From positions 1 through 32,121 of the forward strand of contig JAIEQX010000139.1 of assembly GCA_019747375.1 (NCBI GenBank): a stretch of 32,121 bases of DNA, read 5' to 3'. Position numbers and translations under genes: made by a program. This document shows, piece after piece, positions 24,475-32,039 of the stretch. This DNA comes from Beijerinckiaceae bacterium (GTDB lineage: Bacteria > Pseudomonadota > Alphaproteobacteria > Rhizobiales > Beijerinckiaceae). The notes beneath the pieces were generated by a model. It was not told the origin of the DNA, ran no database searches, and saw only the letters and a program-made list of their open reading frames with translations. Numbering within the stretch: position 1 is the stretch's first letter; each line of letters begins with the position of its first letter.

Positions 24475-24772
24475 GCGAGAGGCGCCATGCAGGCGCCTGG
24501 TCGGCAAATTGTGTTGAACCGGCGGCGCGACATCCACATCACGCCTCGCCTCGTCAACTCGTGGCGAAGGGCTTGGTTCCATGCCGTACGGATGCAGCTC
24601 CGCGTGGGGCCGCAACGAATGGCGGGCCGATTGGCTGCATGGGGCTGGAAGTTTCGACCCGCATCCGCGAAAGCGCGGGCCCGGCCATAAAAAAAGGGCC
24701 CCTTGTAAGGGACCCTCGGAAACCAGACGACGGGCGCGGTTATGATTCCGCAATCGTCCCGATTGGTGCAGA
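24475..24772 (-). other. Intergenic region between cspA and the small hypothetical gene
   Basis: About 300 bases. The cspA terminator lies at 24689-24715. The rest shows no convincing ORF: the frames listed on both strands are rich in Arg, Pro and His and read like composition shadows. The half nearest 24475 presumably holds the promoter of the small hypothetical gene. Confidence 0.4.
24689..24715 (-). terminator. Intrinsic terminator of cspA
   Basis: On the reverse strand, GGGTCCCTT-AC-AAGGGGCCC (one G-T wobble) is followed directly by seven T residues. This is the classic GC hairpin plus U-run, 57 bases after the cspA stop. It is the only textbook rho-independent terminator in the window. 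Confidence 0.85.
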
Positions 24773-24985
24773 TCAGCCAGCGACGCTGAGATTGCCAGCG
24801 GAAGACTTGCCAGTCCGACGGTCGGAGACGACCTCGTAGTTGACCTTTTGGCCTTCATTCAGGCCACGCAGGCCAGCCTGTTCGACGGCGCTGACATGGA
24901 CGAACACGTCCTTGCCACCCTGGTCAGGCTGGATGAATCCGTAGCCCTTCGTTGCGTCGAACCATTTTACAGTTCCCGTAGCCAT
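24773..24985 (-). CDS. cspA: Cold-shock domain protein (CspA family)
   Basis: RNA/ssDNA-binding chaperone of 70 residues, one OB-fold cold-shock domain. RNP1 is KGYGFIQP and RNP2 is VFVHVS, preceded by the conserved GTVKWFDATKG start; all aromatic nucleic-acid-binding positions appear present. The ending RRTGKSSAGNLSV is typical of alphaproteobacterial Csps. AGAAGG lies about nine bases before the ATG. It is monocistronic: a strong terminator follows, and a long leader with several inverted repeats precedes it, as in cold-inducible csp genes. Alphaproteobacteria usually carry several paralogues, so the symbol denotes the family rather than a specific orthologue. It sits between the catabolic operon and the oxidoreductase gene without an obvious functional link to either. 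Confidence 0.93.
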   Translation of the reverse strand: MATGTVKWFDATKGYGFIQPDQGGKDVFVHVSAVEQAGLRGLNEGQKVNYEVVSDRRTGKSSAGNLSVAG

Positions 24986-25150
24986 GGGAGACGTCCTTCT
25001 AGATAAGCGCAGTCATCGGTCCGCGGAGCGAACCGCTCGGTATCGATATCCAATGGATGAGGTGTCAGCAGGCACCCTTGGGTGCTTGGCCAATTCCGCC
25101 AAGATCGATCCAGAGAACTTAGGGAAACGGGCATCGGGGCACAAGTGCCG
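24986..25150 (-). promoter_or_regulatory. Structured 5' leader of cspA
   Basis: The region upstream of cspA contains at least three short dyads: GAGCG-AAC-CGCTC near 25026-25038, GCACCC-TT-GGGTGC at 25072-25085 and CTTGGC-N7-GCCAAG at about 25085-25103. Long structured leaders act in temperature control of csp mRNAs in enterobacteria; a similar role here is inference. An AT-rich patch at 25155-25165 may mark the promoter. Confidence 0.45.
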
Positions 25151-25536
25151 GACCGATTTATTTTTGGCGGCTTCCGGACGCAGCCCGGAAGCCTTCGCGA
25201 GCCCCCGAATCTCAGTCGGAATTCGGCTCTTCCTCGTTCGACGCCAGCGCCGCATACGCACAGCACAATGACGCATCGGGATCCCAGGCGCGGACAGCGG
25301 ACACCATCCAGAGCGCACCCTCGAGACTGTTACAAGGGTGACGCACACCCGTTCCCTGCACCCACCAAATCAGCACGGCCAACTCCTACGGCTCAATATC
25401 CAAGAAGTAATCCGGCAGGCTTAACAATGTCTCTCCAATGTCGGCCGCGCGCGCGAAAGCGTGTCCTCGCCGGCGCGGAACGACGATCCTCCGCAGCACG
25501 TTCACGTCGCGACGCCACGGCTTGCGGGAGAGAGCC
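25151..25536. other. Intergenic region upstream of the oxidoreductase gene
   Basis: About 385 bases with no convincing gene; the frames in the ORF track here are continuations of shadows. It contains a 9-base perfect dyad at 25169-25193 and should hold the cspA promoter (reverse) and the oxidoreductase promoter (forward). I could not assign -35/-10 elements. Confidence 0.35.
25169..25193. repeat. Perfect 9-base inverted repeat
   Basis: GGCTTCCGG (25169-25177) and CCGGAAGCC (25185-25193) flank a seven-base loop ACGCAGC. The hairpin would be very stable. The flanking AT stretch (ATTTATTTTT) lies before it on the forward strand and gives A, not U, after it on the reverse strand, so it does not look like a terminator in either direction. 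Confidence 0.5.
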
Positions 25537-26598
25537 ATGCAACCCAACGACGATAATGGCCGCCTGCCTCCGGAAAAGCGCCCGCTGCGCGTTCTGGTCA
25601 TCGCGGGGTCCGATCGCCGGCAATACAATTGCCCCGGCGTGGACTCGAAGGCGCGATGGCTCGCGCTCCGCCTCGCCGACAGGCTGCCGGAAGACTGGGA
25701 GATCGATTTCGAAGATCTCGGCAATGTCTTCGGCCGCGCCCGCATCCAGAGCTGCAACGCCTGCGTGTCGACCGCCATGCCGCTCTGCGTCTGGCCGTGC
25801 AACTGCTACGAAAAAGCCAACAAGGACGAGCCCGACCTGATGTGGGACCTCGATCTTTACGCGCGGCTCGATCTGGCCGACGCCTGGGCCTTCGTGGCGC
25901 CCGTCAACTGGTATGCGCCGACCAGCAACATGAAGCTCTTCTTCGATCGTCTGGTGTGCATGAGCGGCGGCAATCCGCGCGAGGATCTCATCGATCACAA
26001 GGATCCGGAAATGGCCATGGCGCTCGAATCGCGCCCCGAATGGTCGGAGCTGAGCCGGAACCATCTCGAGGGCCGCACCGCCGCCTTCTTCAGCTATTCG
26101 GACGCGGGCGCCGACGAGATCGGCGGGGACGGCCGCCCGAAGATCCTGCGCCACAAGCCCTGGTTCGATCCCGACAAGGAGCCCTTCGCCGACATGCGCG
26201 ACGCCTATGCGCCGCTCGTCTGGCAATGCCGCTACAGCGGCGTGGAGGCGCCCGACGAACTCTGGGCGCATGCGCCCACCGGCGTCGGCCTGCCCTACAG
26301 CCGCAACCAGTCGGAACATGCGATCGCCGAGACGGATTTCGTCCGCGCCTTCGACGATTGGGGCGACAGACTCATGCGTCACATTGCGCACAAAGGCCCG
26401 GTGAAGCCCGGCCAGTGGCGCGCGTTCGATCGTGCGGCGCCCGGCCACAAGCTCGCGGACGCGAAACTGAAATGGCGCGAATGGCGCATGCGTCTGGGCA
26501 TTCCGCCGGCGGGGTCGTCGCCGCGGGCCCAGCAGCAGCTCGGCCTCAACAAGGATGCGGTTCTCGATCCCTCGCGCCCGCGCGGCGGACTGGACTAG
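25537..26598 (+). CDS. Flavodoxin-fold NAD(P)H-dependent oxidoreductase with Cys-rich motif
   Basis: Probable FMN-binding reductase of the NADPH-dependent FMN reductase/flavodoxin-like superfamily, 353 residues from ATG 25537 (GGGAGAGAG upstream; the track start is 33 codons too early). The N-terminal phosphate-binding strand is RVLVIAGSDRRQYNCPG. A cysteine cluster CNACVSTAMPLCVWPCNC (C-x2-C-x7-C-x3-C-x-C) follows near residue 72, at the position where some iron-sulfur flavoproteins carry their cluster ligands. PVNWYAPTSNMKLFFDRLVC is the typical flavodoxin-fold helix region. The C-terminal third is extra relative to minimal family members. It could supply reduced flavin or reduce an intermediate of the catabolic cluster; that is inference. 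The gene stands alone, with a 550-base gap upstream and a gap of about 115 bases before the next gene. Confidence 0.8.
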   Translation: MQPNDDNGRLPPEKRPLRVLVIAGSDRRQYNCPGVDSKARWLALRLADRLPEDWEIDFEDLGNVFGRARIQSCNACVSTAMPLCVWPCNCYEKANKDEPDLMWDLDLYARLDLADAWAFVAPVNWYAPTSNMKLFFDRLVCMSGGNPREDLIDHKDPEMAMALESRPEWSELSRNHLEGRTAAFFSYSDAGADEIGGDGRPKILRHKPWFDPDKEPFADMRDAYAPLVWQCRYSGVEAPDELWAHAPTGVGLPYSRNQSEHAIAETDFVRAFDDWGDRLMRHIAHKGPVKPGQWRAFDRAAPGHKLADAKLKWREWRMRLGIPPAGSSPRAQQQLGLNKDAVLDPSRPRGGLD

Positions 26599-26714
26599 CG
26601 CCCGCGGGCCATTGCCGCCTGTCGGCCGAAACCGTAGATTGCGCTCGTTCCGTCGGATGCGCCCCGGCGGAGCCATCGTCTCAGCGATGAAAGAGCGCAA
26701 CGGGAGTAGACGAC

Positions 26715-27746
26715 ATGATGGGTTTAAAGGGTTTGGCGCGTGCCGTTTCGGTCGCGGCCCTCGTGAGCTTCGCAATGGCTGCGCCGGCGGCCGCGCAGGA
26801 CGCAGCCGCCTTCTACAAGGGCAAGACCGTGAAGTTCATCGTCGGCCTCGGCGTCGGCGGCGGATTCGATGCTTATGCGCGCATGATCCAGCCCTATCTT
26901 TCCAAGGAACTCGACGCGACGGTCATCGTCGAAAACCAGCCCGGCGCGGGCGGCCTGCTCGCCCTCAACCAGATGTTCGCCGGCCAGGCGGACGGCACGC
27001 GCCTGCTGATCGTCAACGGCACGCCCGCAGCGCTCGGCCAGCTGCTCGAGCAGGACAATATTCGCTACGACCTCACCAAGGCCGATCATCTCGGCGTCAT
27101 CAGCGCCTATCCGTGGATGTGGCTCGTCGGCAAGCACACCGGCATGAAGACGGTGGCGGACGCGCAGCAGCCCGGCCGCAAGATTCGCTGGGGCGGGACC
27201 GGCCCGAGCGACGGTCCCGCCGACGGCGCGGCGATCACCTGTGAAGTCCTGAAGCTCGATTGCCAGATCGTGCTCGGCTACAAGAGCAGCGGCGACATTG
27301 CGCTTGCAATGGAGCGCGGCGAAATGGACGGCCTGTACCTCTCCGACAGTTCCGCCGCCAATTACGTGAAATCGGGCCAGGCGGTCGCGCTCGCCTCGAT
27401 GGGACGCGAGCGCTCCGCCCTGCTCCCGGACGTGCCGACCGTTTTCGAACAGACCAAGCTCAACGCCGATCAGGAATGGTGGCTGGATTTCCGCGCCAAC
27501 CTCAACGATCTCGGGCGCATTCTCATCACCACGCCCGGCACGCCGCCGGACCGCATCGCCTTCCTGCGCGCCGCCGTGAAGCGCGCCCTGACCAATCCCG
27601 ACCTGATCGCCGAAGGCGCCAAGTCGCAGCGCATGGTGGAATATCAGCCGCCCGAAAAGGCGCTGGAAATCACCCGCAAGGTTCTGAGCGGCATCACGCC
27701 TGAACAGAAGGCCCATTTGCGCACGGTGATCTTCAAGAACCGATGA
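26715..27746 (+). CDS. Bug/TctC-family periplasmic substrate-binding protein 1
   Basis: Periplasmic binding protein of the tripartite tricarboxylate transporter (TctC/Bug) family, which captures carboxylates or related small molecules. The signal peptide ends near AAPAAAQD (cleavage about residue 27). The mature start is FYKGKTVKFIVGLGVGGGFDAYARMI and then VENQPGAGGLLALNQMF, both hallmarks of the family. A Cys pair in ITCEVLKLDCQIVLGYKSSGD could form a disulfide and is shared with the second Bug protein downstream, as is WWLDFR. The length of 343 residues is slightly above the usual 320-330. The start has GGGAG upstream. No membrane components (TctA/TctB) are in the window, as is usual for orphan Bug genes. 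The ligand is unknown, possibly the substrate of the neighbouring operon. Confidence 0.87.
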   Translation: MMGLKGLARAVSVAALVSFAMAAPAAAQDAAAFYKGKTVKFIVGLGVGGGFDAYARMIQPYLSKELDATVIVENQPGAGGLLALNQMFAGQADGTRLLIVNGTPAALGQLLEQDNIRYDLTKADHLGVISAYPWMWLVGKHTGMKTVADAQQPGRKIRWGGTGPSDGPADGAAITCEVLKLDCQIVLGYKSSGDIALAMERGEMDGLYLSDSSAANYVKSGQAVALASMGRERSALLPDVPTVFEQTKLNADQEWWLDFRANLNDLGRILITTPGTPPDRIAFLRAAVKRALTNPDLIAEGAKSQRMVEYQPPEKALEITRKVLSGITPEQKAHLRTVIFKNR

Positions 27747-27753
27747 GCGTCGG

Positions 27754-27781
27754 GCGGTCGGCTCATCCGTGAGCCGACCGC
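27754..27781 (+). terminator. Strong hairpin after Bug gene 1
   Basis: GCGGTCGGCTCA and TGAGCCGACCGC form a perfect 12-pair stem with a TCCG loop (a stable UNCG-type tetraloop in RNA), starting eight bases after the stop codon. No T-run follows. It is probably a terminator of the U-less type, an attenuator or an mRNA 3'-end stabiliser ahead of the ammonia-lyase gene. Confidence 0.6.
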
Positions 27782-27846
27782 GCGTCCGGTCTTGCGAGGC
27801 CGGTGCGGCGGGCCCATGTTCTCAACCTCATGAAAGAGGGACGCAC

Positions 27847-29046
27847 ATGATCGGCCTTGCGGATATCGAGGCGGCGAGAGCCCGGATCGCAGGCAGCCTG
27901 CTCGTGACGCCCTTTCTCGAAGCGCGCGTGCTCTCGCAGATGACGGGCGCGCATATCTTCGTCAAATTCGAAAACCTTCAGTTCACGGCCTCCTTCAAGG
28001 AGCGCGGCGCCTTGAATCGTCTCGCGCTGCTGGATGAGGCGGAGCGGCGTCGCGGCGTCGCCGCCATGTCGGCCGGCAACCATGCCCAGGGCGTCGCCTT
28101 TCATGCGCATCGGCTCGGCGTCCCGGCGCTGATCGTCATGCCGCGCGCCACCGCCCTCACGAAGATCGAGAACACGCGCGCCCACGGCGCCGAAGTGCTG
28201 CTCGTCGGCGACACGCTGGCGGAAGCCCAGGCCGAGGCCCGTCGGCTTGCGGCCGCGCGCGGCATGACGTTCATTCATCCCTATGACGATCCCCTCGTCA
28301 TCGCCGGTCAGGGCACGGTCGCGCTGGAAATGCTCGACGTCGTTCCGGATCTCGACATGGTGGTGGCGCCCATCGGCGGCGGCGGCCTGATGGCCGGGAT
28401 GGCCGTGGCGCTTCGCGCCCGTGCGCCCGCCATCCAGATCGTCGGCGTGCAGGCCGCCTCCCACCCGGCCATGTGCGAACTCATTCACGCAGACGCGCGG
28501 GCCGAGGGCGCCGCCACCATCGCGGACGGCATCGCCGTCAAGCAGCCCGGCGCCCTCACGGGCGACATCATCCGCGCCATGGTGGACGACATCCTGCTCG
28601 CGCCGGAATGGTCGATCGAGAAGGCCGTCGCGTTGCTGCTCAATGTCGAGAAGACCGTCGCCGAAGGCGCCGGAGCCGCCGCGCTCGCCGCCCTGCTCGC
28701 CTTTCCGGATCGCTTTGCCGGCAAGCGTGTCGGCGTCGTCCTCTCTGGCGGCAATATCGACGCGCGACTGCTCGCATCCGTGCTGATGCGTGAACTCGTG
28801 CGTGAGAAGCGCATCGTCACCGTCCGCATTCCCCTGGCCGACAGGCCCGGACTTCTGGCGCGCGTCACGACCGCCATGGCGAATGCGGGCGCCAACATCA
28901 TCGAGGTCCAGCATCAGCGCACCTGGCTGGCGCTTGCCGCCAATGAAGCGACCGTCGATGTCGTCTATGAAGCCCGTGACGCCGCACATGCCGAAGACGT
29001 TCTGGACGCCCTGCGATCCGCCGGCTTCGAACCGGCGATTCTCTGA
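27847..29046 (+). CDS. Threonine ammonia-lyase (threonine dehydratase), PLP-dependent, with ACT domain
   Basis: Fold-type II PLP enzyme deaminating threonine (and often serine) to a 2-oxo acid and ammonia. Start at ATG 27847 (MIGLADIEAARARI), with AGAGGGA upstream; the track start lies inside the preceding hairpin. The PLP lysine is K51 in FTASFKERGALNRL, substrate-loop SAGNHAQG follows, and the phosphate-binding IGGGGLMAGM is near residue 180. A C-terminal ACT domain (about 322-395, VTVRIPLADRPGLLARVTTAM) suggests amino-acid regulation. At 399 residues it matches the shorter, single-ACT form rather than E. coli IlvA (about 514). Related enzymes of the same fold act on hydroxy-aspartate or similar, so the substrate could differ given its place between two Bug genes. 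Confidence 0.86.
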   Translation: MIGLADIEAARARIAGSLLVTPFLEARVLSQMTGAHIFVKFENLQFTASFKERGALNRLALLDEAERRRGVAAMSAGNHAQGVAFHAHRLGVPALIVMPRATALTKIENTRAHGAEVLLVGDTLAEAQAEARRLAAARGMTFIHPYDDPLVIAGQGTVALEMLDVVPDLDMVVAPIGGGGLMAGMAVALRARAPAIQIVGVQAASHPAMCELIHADARAEGAATIADGIAVKQPGALTGDIIRAMVDDILLAPEWSIEKAVALLLNVEKTVAEGAGAAALAALLAFPDRFAGKRVGVVLSGGNIDARLLASVLMRELVREKRIVTVRIPLADRPGLLARVTTAMANAGANIIEVQHQRTWLALAANEATVDVVYEARDAAHAEDVLDALRSAGFEPAIL

Positions 29047-29050
29047 TCCT

Positions 29051-29066
29051 CGCCGGAAGACCGGCG
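29051..29066 (+). terminator. Small hairpin after the ammonia-lyase gene
   Basis: CGCCGG-AAGA-CCGGCG, a six-pair GC stem with a four-base loop, begins four bases after the stop codon. No T-run follows. It may be a weak terminator or a 3'-end structure. Confidence 0.35.
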
Positions 29067-29157
29067 GCTTGCGGCGCCGGGATCTTGAGACTAGCCTGCC
29101 TGCATCGAGAGGCCTCAAGGCCCTGACTTTCACAAGGTCCGATACGGGGAGTGAATC

Positions 29158-30186
29158 ATGCGCCTGACGGCTGGATTTTCCGCTGCGATCCTAGGTCTCG
29201 CCTGTCTGACGGGCGCTCCCGCGAGGGCCGAGACGCCTGCCGAATTCTACAAGGGCAAGACGGTCCGGCTGGTCAATGGCGGCAATGCCGGCAGCGGCTA
29301 CGACCTCTATTCGCGCATGCTGCAGCCATGGCTTGCGAAGGCGCTCAACGCGACCGTCATCGTGGAAGCCCGGCCCGGCGCCGGCATGCTCACCGCGATG
29401 AACCATGTCTGGACATCGCCTCCCGACGGATTGACCATCATGCTGGCGCCGGGCGAAGGCGCCGTTCTGGCGAAACTGACCGATGAACCGGGCGTGCGCT
29501 TCGACCTGACGAAATTTCCCATCGTGGCGCGCGTCAACACCGCGCCGCGCGTCCTCATCGTCAATCCGAAGGGCCCCTACAAGACGATTGCCGACTTTGC
29601 GGCCTCGAAGAAGCAGATCTTCATCGGCGCCAACGGCAAGACGGATGGCGCATCCGACACGTCGGCCGTGCTGTGCCACGCTCTGAAACTCAACTGCAAG
29701 ATCATGATCGGCTACAAGTCGTCGCGCGACTTCTCGATGGCGGCCATCAACGGCGAAGTCGACGGAACCGTGCTGGTGGAGGATTCCGCCAGCCGCTATT
29801 CCCAGGGCGATCAGCTACGTCCCCTCGTCGTCACGGCGCGCGAGAAATCCGTCATCATGCCGACGGTCCCGACCGTGTTCGAGGCGCTCAAACTCGACGC
29901 CGAGGCGGCATGGTGGCTCGACTTTCGCGAGGACCTGCGCAAGATCGGCCGCCTTCTCGTCGTGCCGCCCGACACCGACGCCGGGCGCCTCGCCTATCTT
30001 CGCGACGTGACGCGCAAGATCCTCAACGATCCTGAGGCGCTTGCCGAATTCGAGAAGCTGCAGCAGCCGGCGCTCTACGGCGAGCCCCGGGAAATAGAGG
30101 CATTCGTGAAGCGGGCTCTCGACGGATCGCTCGGCGCCGAGCGAATCCGCGAGATCAAGCATGTCATCACCGAAAAATATTATTGA
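29158..30186 (+). CDS. Bug/TctC-family periplasmic substrate-binding protein 2
   Basis: Second Bug-type binding protein, 342 residues, with a signal peptide ending GAPARAET (cleavage about residue 24). The mature part begins EFYKGKTVRLVNGGNAGSGYDLYSRML and carries VIVEARPGAGMLTAMNHV. It shares with Bug protein 1 the Cys-containing segment (LCHALKLNCKIMIGYKSSRD), PTVPTVFEALKLDAE-type sequence and WWLDF. The two look like paralogues with different ligand loops (VNGGNAGSGYD against IVGLGVGGGFD). GGGGAGTGA precedes the ATG. The upstream DNA contains TTTCACAAG (29128-29136), identical to one half of the operon palindrome and its flank, a weak hint of shared control. Its TGA overlaps the TAA of the convergent treZ gene by seven bases in total. 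Confidence 0.87.
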   Translation: MRLTAGFSAAILGLACLTGAPARAETPAEFYKGKTVRLVNGGNAGSGYDLYSRMLQPWLAKALNATVIVEARPGAGMLTAMNHVWTSPPDGLTIMLAPGEGAVLAKLTDEPGVRFDLTKFPIVARVNTAPRVLIVNPKGPYKTIADFAASKKQIFIGANGKTDGASDTSAVLCHALKLNCKIMIGYKSSRDFSMAAINGEVDGTVLVEDSASRYSQGDQLRPLVVTAREKSVIMPTVPTVFEALKLDAEAAWWLDFREDLRKIGRLLVVPPDTDAGRLAYLRDVTRKILNDPEALAEFEKLQQPALYGEPREIEAFVKRALDGSLGAERIREIKHVITEKYY

Positions 30187-32039
30187 GCGGAGGGCGCCGC
30201 GCGCAGAAGCACGGCCGACTGCCCGGGGATGAACCATCCTGCGTCGCGCTCGATCGCAGCCGTGCCGCCGCCGCCATAGGCTGCAGCTTCGCTCGACCAG
30301 AGCAGACGCCATCCGCACCGCATCGGCGGCGCCACCAGCGGATCGGCGATGCTGCGGCGGATCAGGTCCGGCCCCAGATTCACGAACAGCAGGAGATCGG
30401 ACCCGTCGGCGGCGAAATAGCGAAGGTAAAAGCACTCGCGATCGAGCACGCCGCCGTCCACGCCGAGCCGCCCTGCCCCGTGAAGCGTTGCGTCTGAACG
30501 CCGGAGCGCGATCAGATCGCGATGCAGCGCCAGCACGTGGCTGTTGCGCTCCACGTCCGACCAGTCGAGCTTGCTGGCCTCGAAGGTTTCGCGCGCATCG
30601 GGACGCGGGATCCGCGCCCGCATTTCCTCCGTCGCCAGCGTGTCGAACTGTTCCAGAAAGGTCTCGCGTCCTTTCGCCACCATGTCGGCGAGATCGCCCT
30701 CATGGTCGGCGAAATAGAAGAAGGGCGCGGATGAGCCGAATTCCTGGCCCTGGAACAGCATCGGGGTTCCGGGCGTGAGCAGCAGCAGGGCCGCCAGCGC
30801 GCGCGCCCGGCCCGGCGACGTCATGGCATGGAGGCGCCGGCCCGTCGCCGAATTGGCGACCTGATCGTGGTTCTCGGTGAACAGGATGAAATTTTCGGGC
30901 TTCATGTCGAGCGCCGGTCGTCCGCGCCGCCCGGCCTGATGGAAATAGATCTGCCCCTGGAACAGGAAACCGTGCTTCGCCGCCGAAATGAACTCCTGCG
31001 GCGAGCCGAAATGATCCTCGTAATAGGCGGGACGTCGCCCGGTCGCCGCCACCACGGCGCTGTGGTGGAAGTCGTCGTTCCAGAGCGCGTCGAGCCCGTG
31101 GCCTCCGGCTTCCGGCAGGCGCATCAGCTGGGCGTCCTGCGGCTCGTTCTCGCCCACGATGACGATGTCGCGCGGCGCCGCCGCGGCCCGGCAGCTGCGC
31201 ACGAGTTCCGACAGGAGATGTTCGTGCGACATGTCGAAAATGCTCTGCGTCGCATCGAGCCGCAGGCCGTCGAAATGAAACTCCTCGATCCAGTAGCGCG
31301 CATTGGCCAGCACCAGCTCGCGCATGGGCGCGGGCCCGTCGGTCTCGAAATTCAGCGCTTCGCCCCAGTCGTTCTTGTAGCGGTCGGTGAAATAGGCGGT
31401 CGAGAAATGCCCGAGATAATTTCCGTCAGGCCCGAGGTGGTTGTAGACGACGTCGAGGATCACCCCGATGCCCGCCGCATGGGCGGCGTCGACGAAGCGC
31501 CGCAGGTCGTCCGGCTCGCCATAGATTTCACTCGGCGCGAACAGCAGGACGCCGTCATAGCCCCAGCCGAACGTCCCCGGAAAACACGCCACCGGCATCA
31601 TTTCGATCAGGGTCACGCCGGTGCGCTTGAGGTGATCGAGCTTGCCGATGGCGGCGGCCCATGTGCCCTCCGGCGTGAAGGTCCCGACATGCATCTCGTA
31701 GATGATCTGCCCGTCCATGCGGCAGCCGCGCCATCCACGGTCCGTCCAGGCGAAGGGCCGCGCATCGACCAGCGCCGAGGCGAGATGCGGTCCCTCCGGT
31801 TGAAAACGCGACGCGGGATCGGCGAACGGGCCCCTGCCGTCGGTGCGGTATCGATAGCGCGCGCCCGGCTTCAGTCCCTCGACGTCGAGCGAAAAATAGC
31901 CCGCGTCCTCGCGCGTCATCCGGCGCTCCGGCTGGCCCTCGATGCAGAGATCGACCCGCGCGCATGCGCCCGCAAAGACGCGGAACGACGCGCGTCCGTC
32001 GACAAATTCGGCGCCCACCGGATAACGTCTGTCAGTCAT
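30180..32039 (-). CDS. treZ: Malto-oligosyltrehalose trehalohydrolase
   Basis: GH13 enzyme releasing trehalose from maltooligosyl-trehalose, the second step of the TreY-TreZ pathway from glycogen-type glucans. An N-terminal CBM48/E-set domain (about 1-95, RRYPVGAEFVDGRASFRVFA) precedes the TIM barrel. Family segments are IIYEMHVGTFTPEGTW, FGWGYDGVLLFAPSEIYG and VVYNHLGPDGNYLGHFS. Catalytic positions fit: nucleophile Asp in GLRLDATQSI, acid/base Glu in IVGENEP and transition-state Asp in FTENHDQVANS. A C-terminal beta domain ends at about 619 residues, slightly longer than average. The partner treY is not in the window; the 82 bases upstream are too short to identify a neighbour. It converges with the Bug gene and shares its stop region. 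A plain glucan branching enzyme is less likely given these motifs. Confidence 0.9.
   Translation of the reverse strand: MTDRRYPVGAEFVDGRASFRVFAGACARVDLCIEGQPERRMTREDAGYFSLDVEGLKPGARYRYRTDGRGPFADPASRFQPEGPHLASALVDARPFAWTDRGWRGCRMDGQIIYEMHVGTFTPEGTWAAAIGKLDHLKRTGVTLIEMMPVACFPGTFGWGYDGVLLFAPSEIYGEPDDLRRFVDAAHAAGIGVILDVVYNHLGPDGNYLGHFSTAYFTDRYKNDWGEALNFETDGPAPMRELVLANARYWIEEFHFDGLRLDATQSIFDMSHEHLLSELVRSCRAAAAPRDIVIVGENEPQDAQLMRLPEAGGHGLDALWNDDFHHSAVVAATGRRPAYYEDHFGSPQEFISAAKHGFLFQGQIYFHQAGRRGRPALDMKPENFILFTENHDQVANSATGRRLHAMTSPGRARALAALLLLTPGTPMLFQGQEFGSSAPFFYFADHEGDLADMVAKGRETFLEQFDTLATEEMRARIPRPDARETFEASKLDWSDVERNSHVLALHRDLIALRRSDATLHGAGRLGVDGGVLDRECFYLRYFAADGSDLLLFVNLGPDLIRRSIADPLVAPPMRCGWRLLWSSEAAAYGGGGTAAIERDAGWFIPGQSAVLLRAAPSAQ

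Noticed and set aside
25169-25193. Rho-independent terminator
   Set aside because: No T-run follows the stem on either strand.
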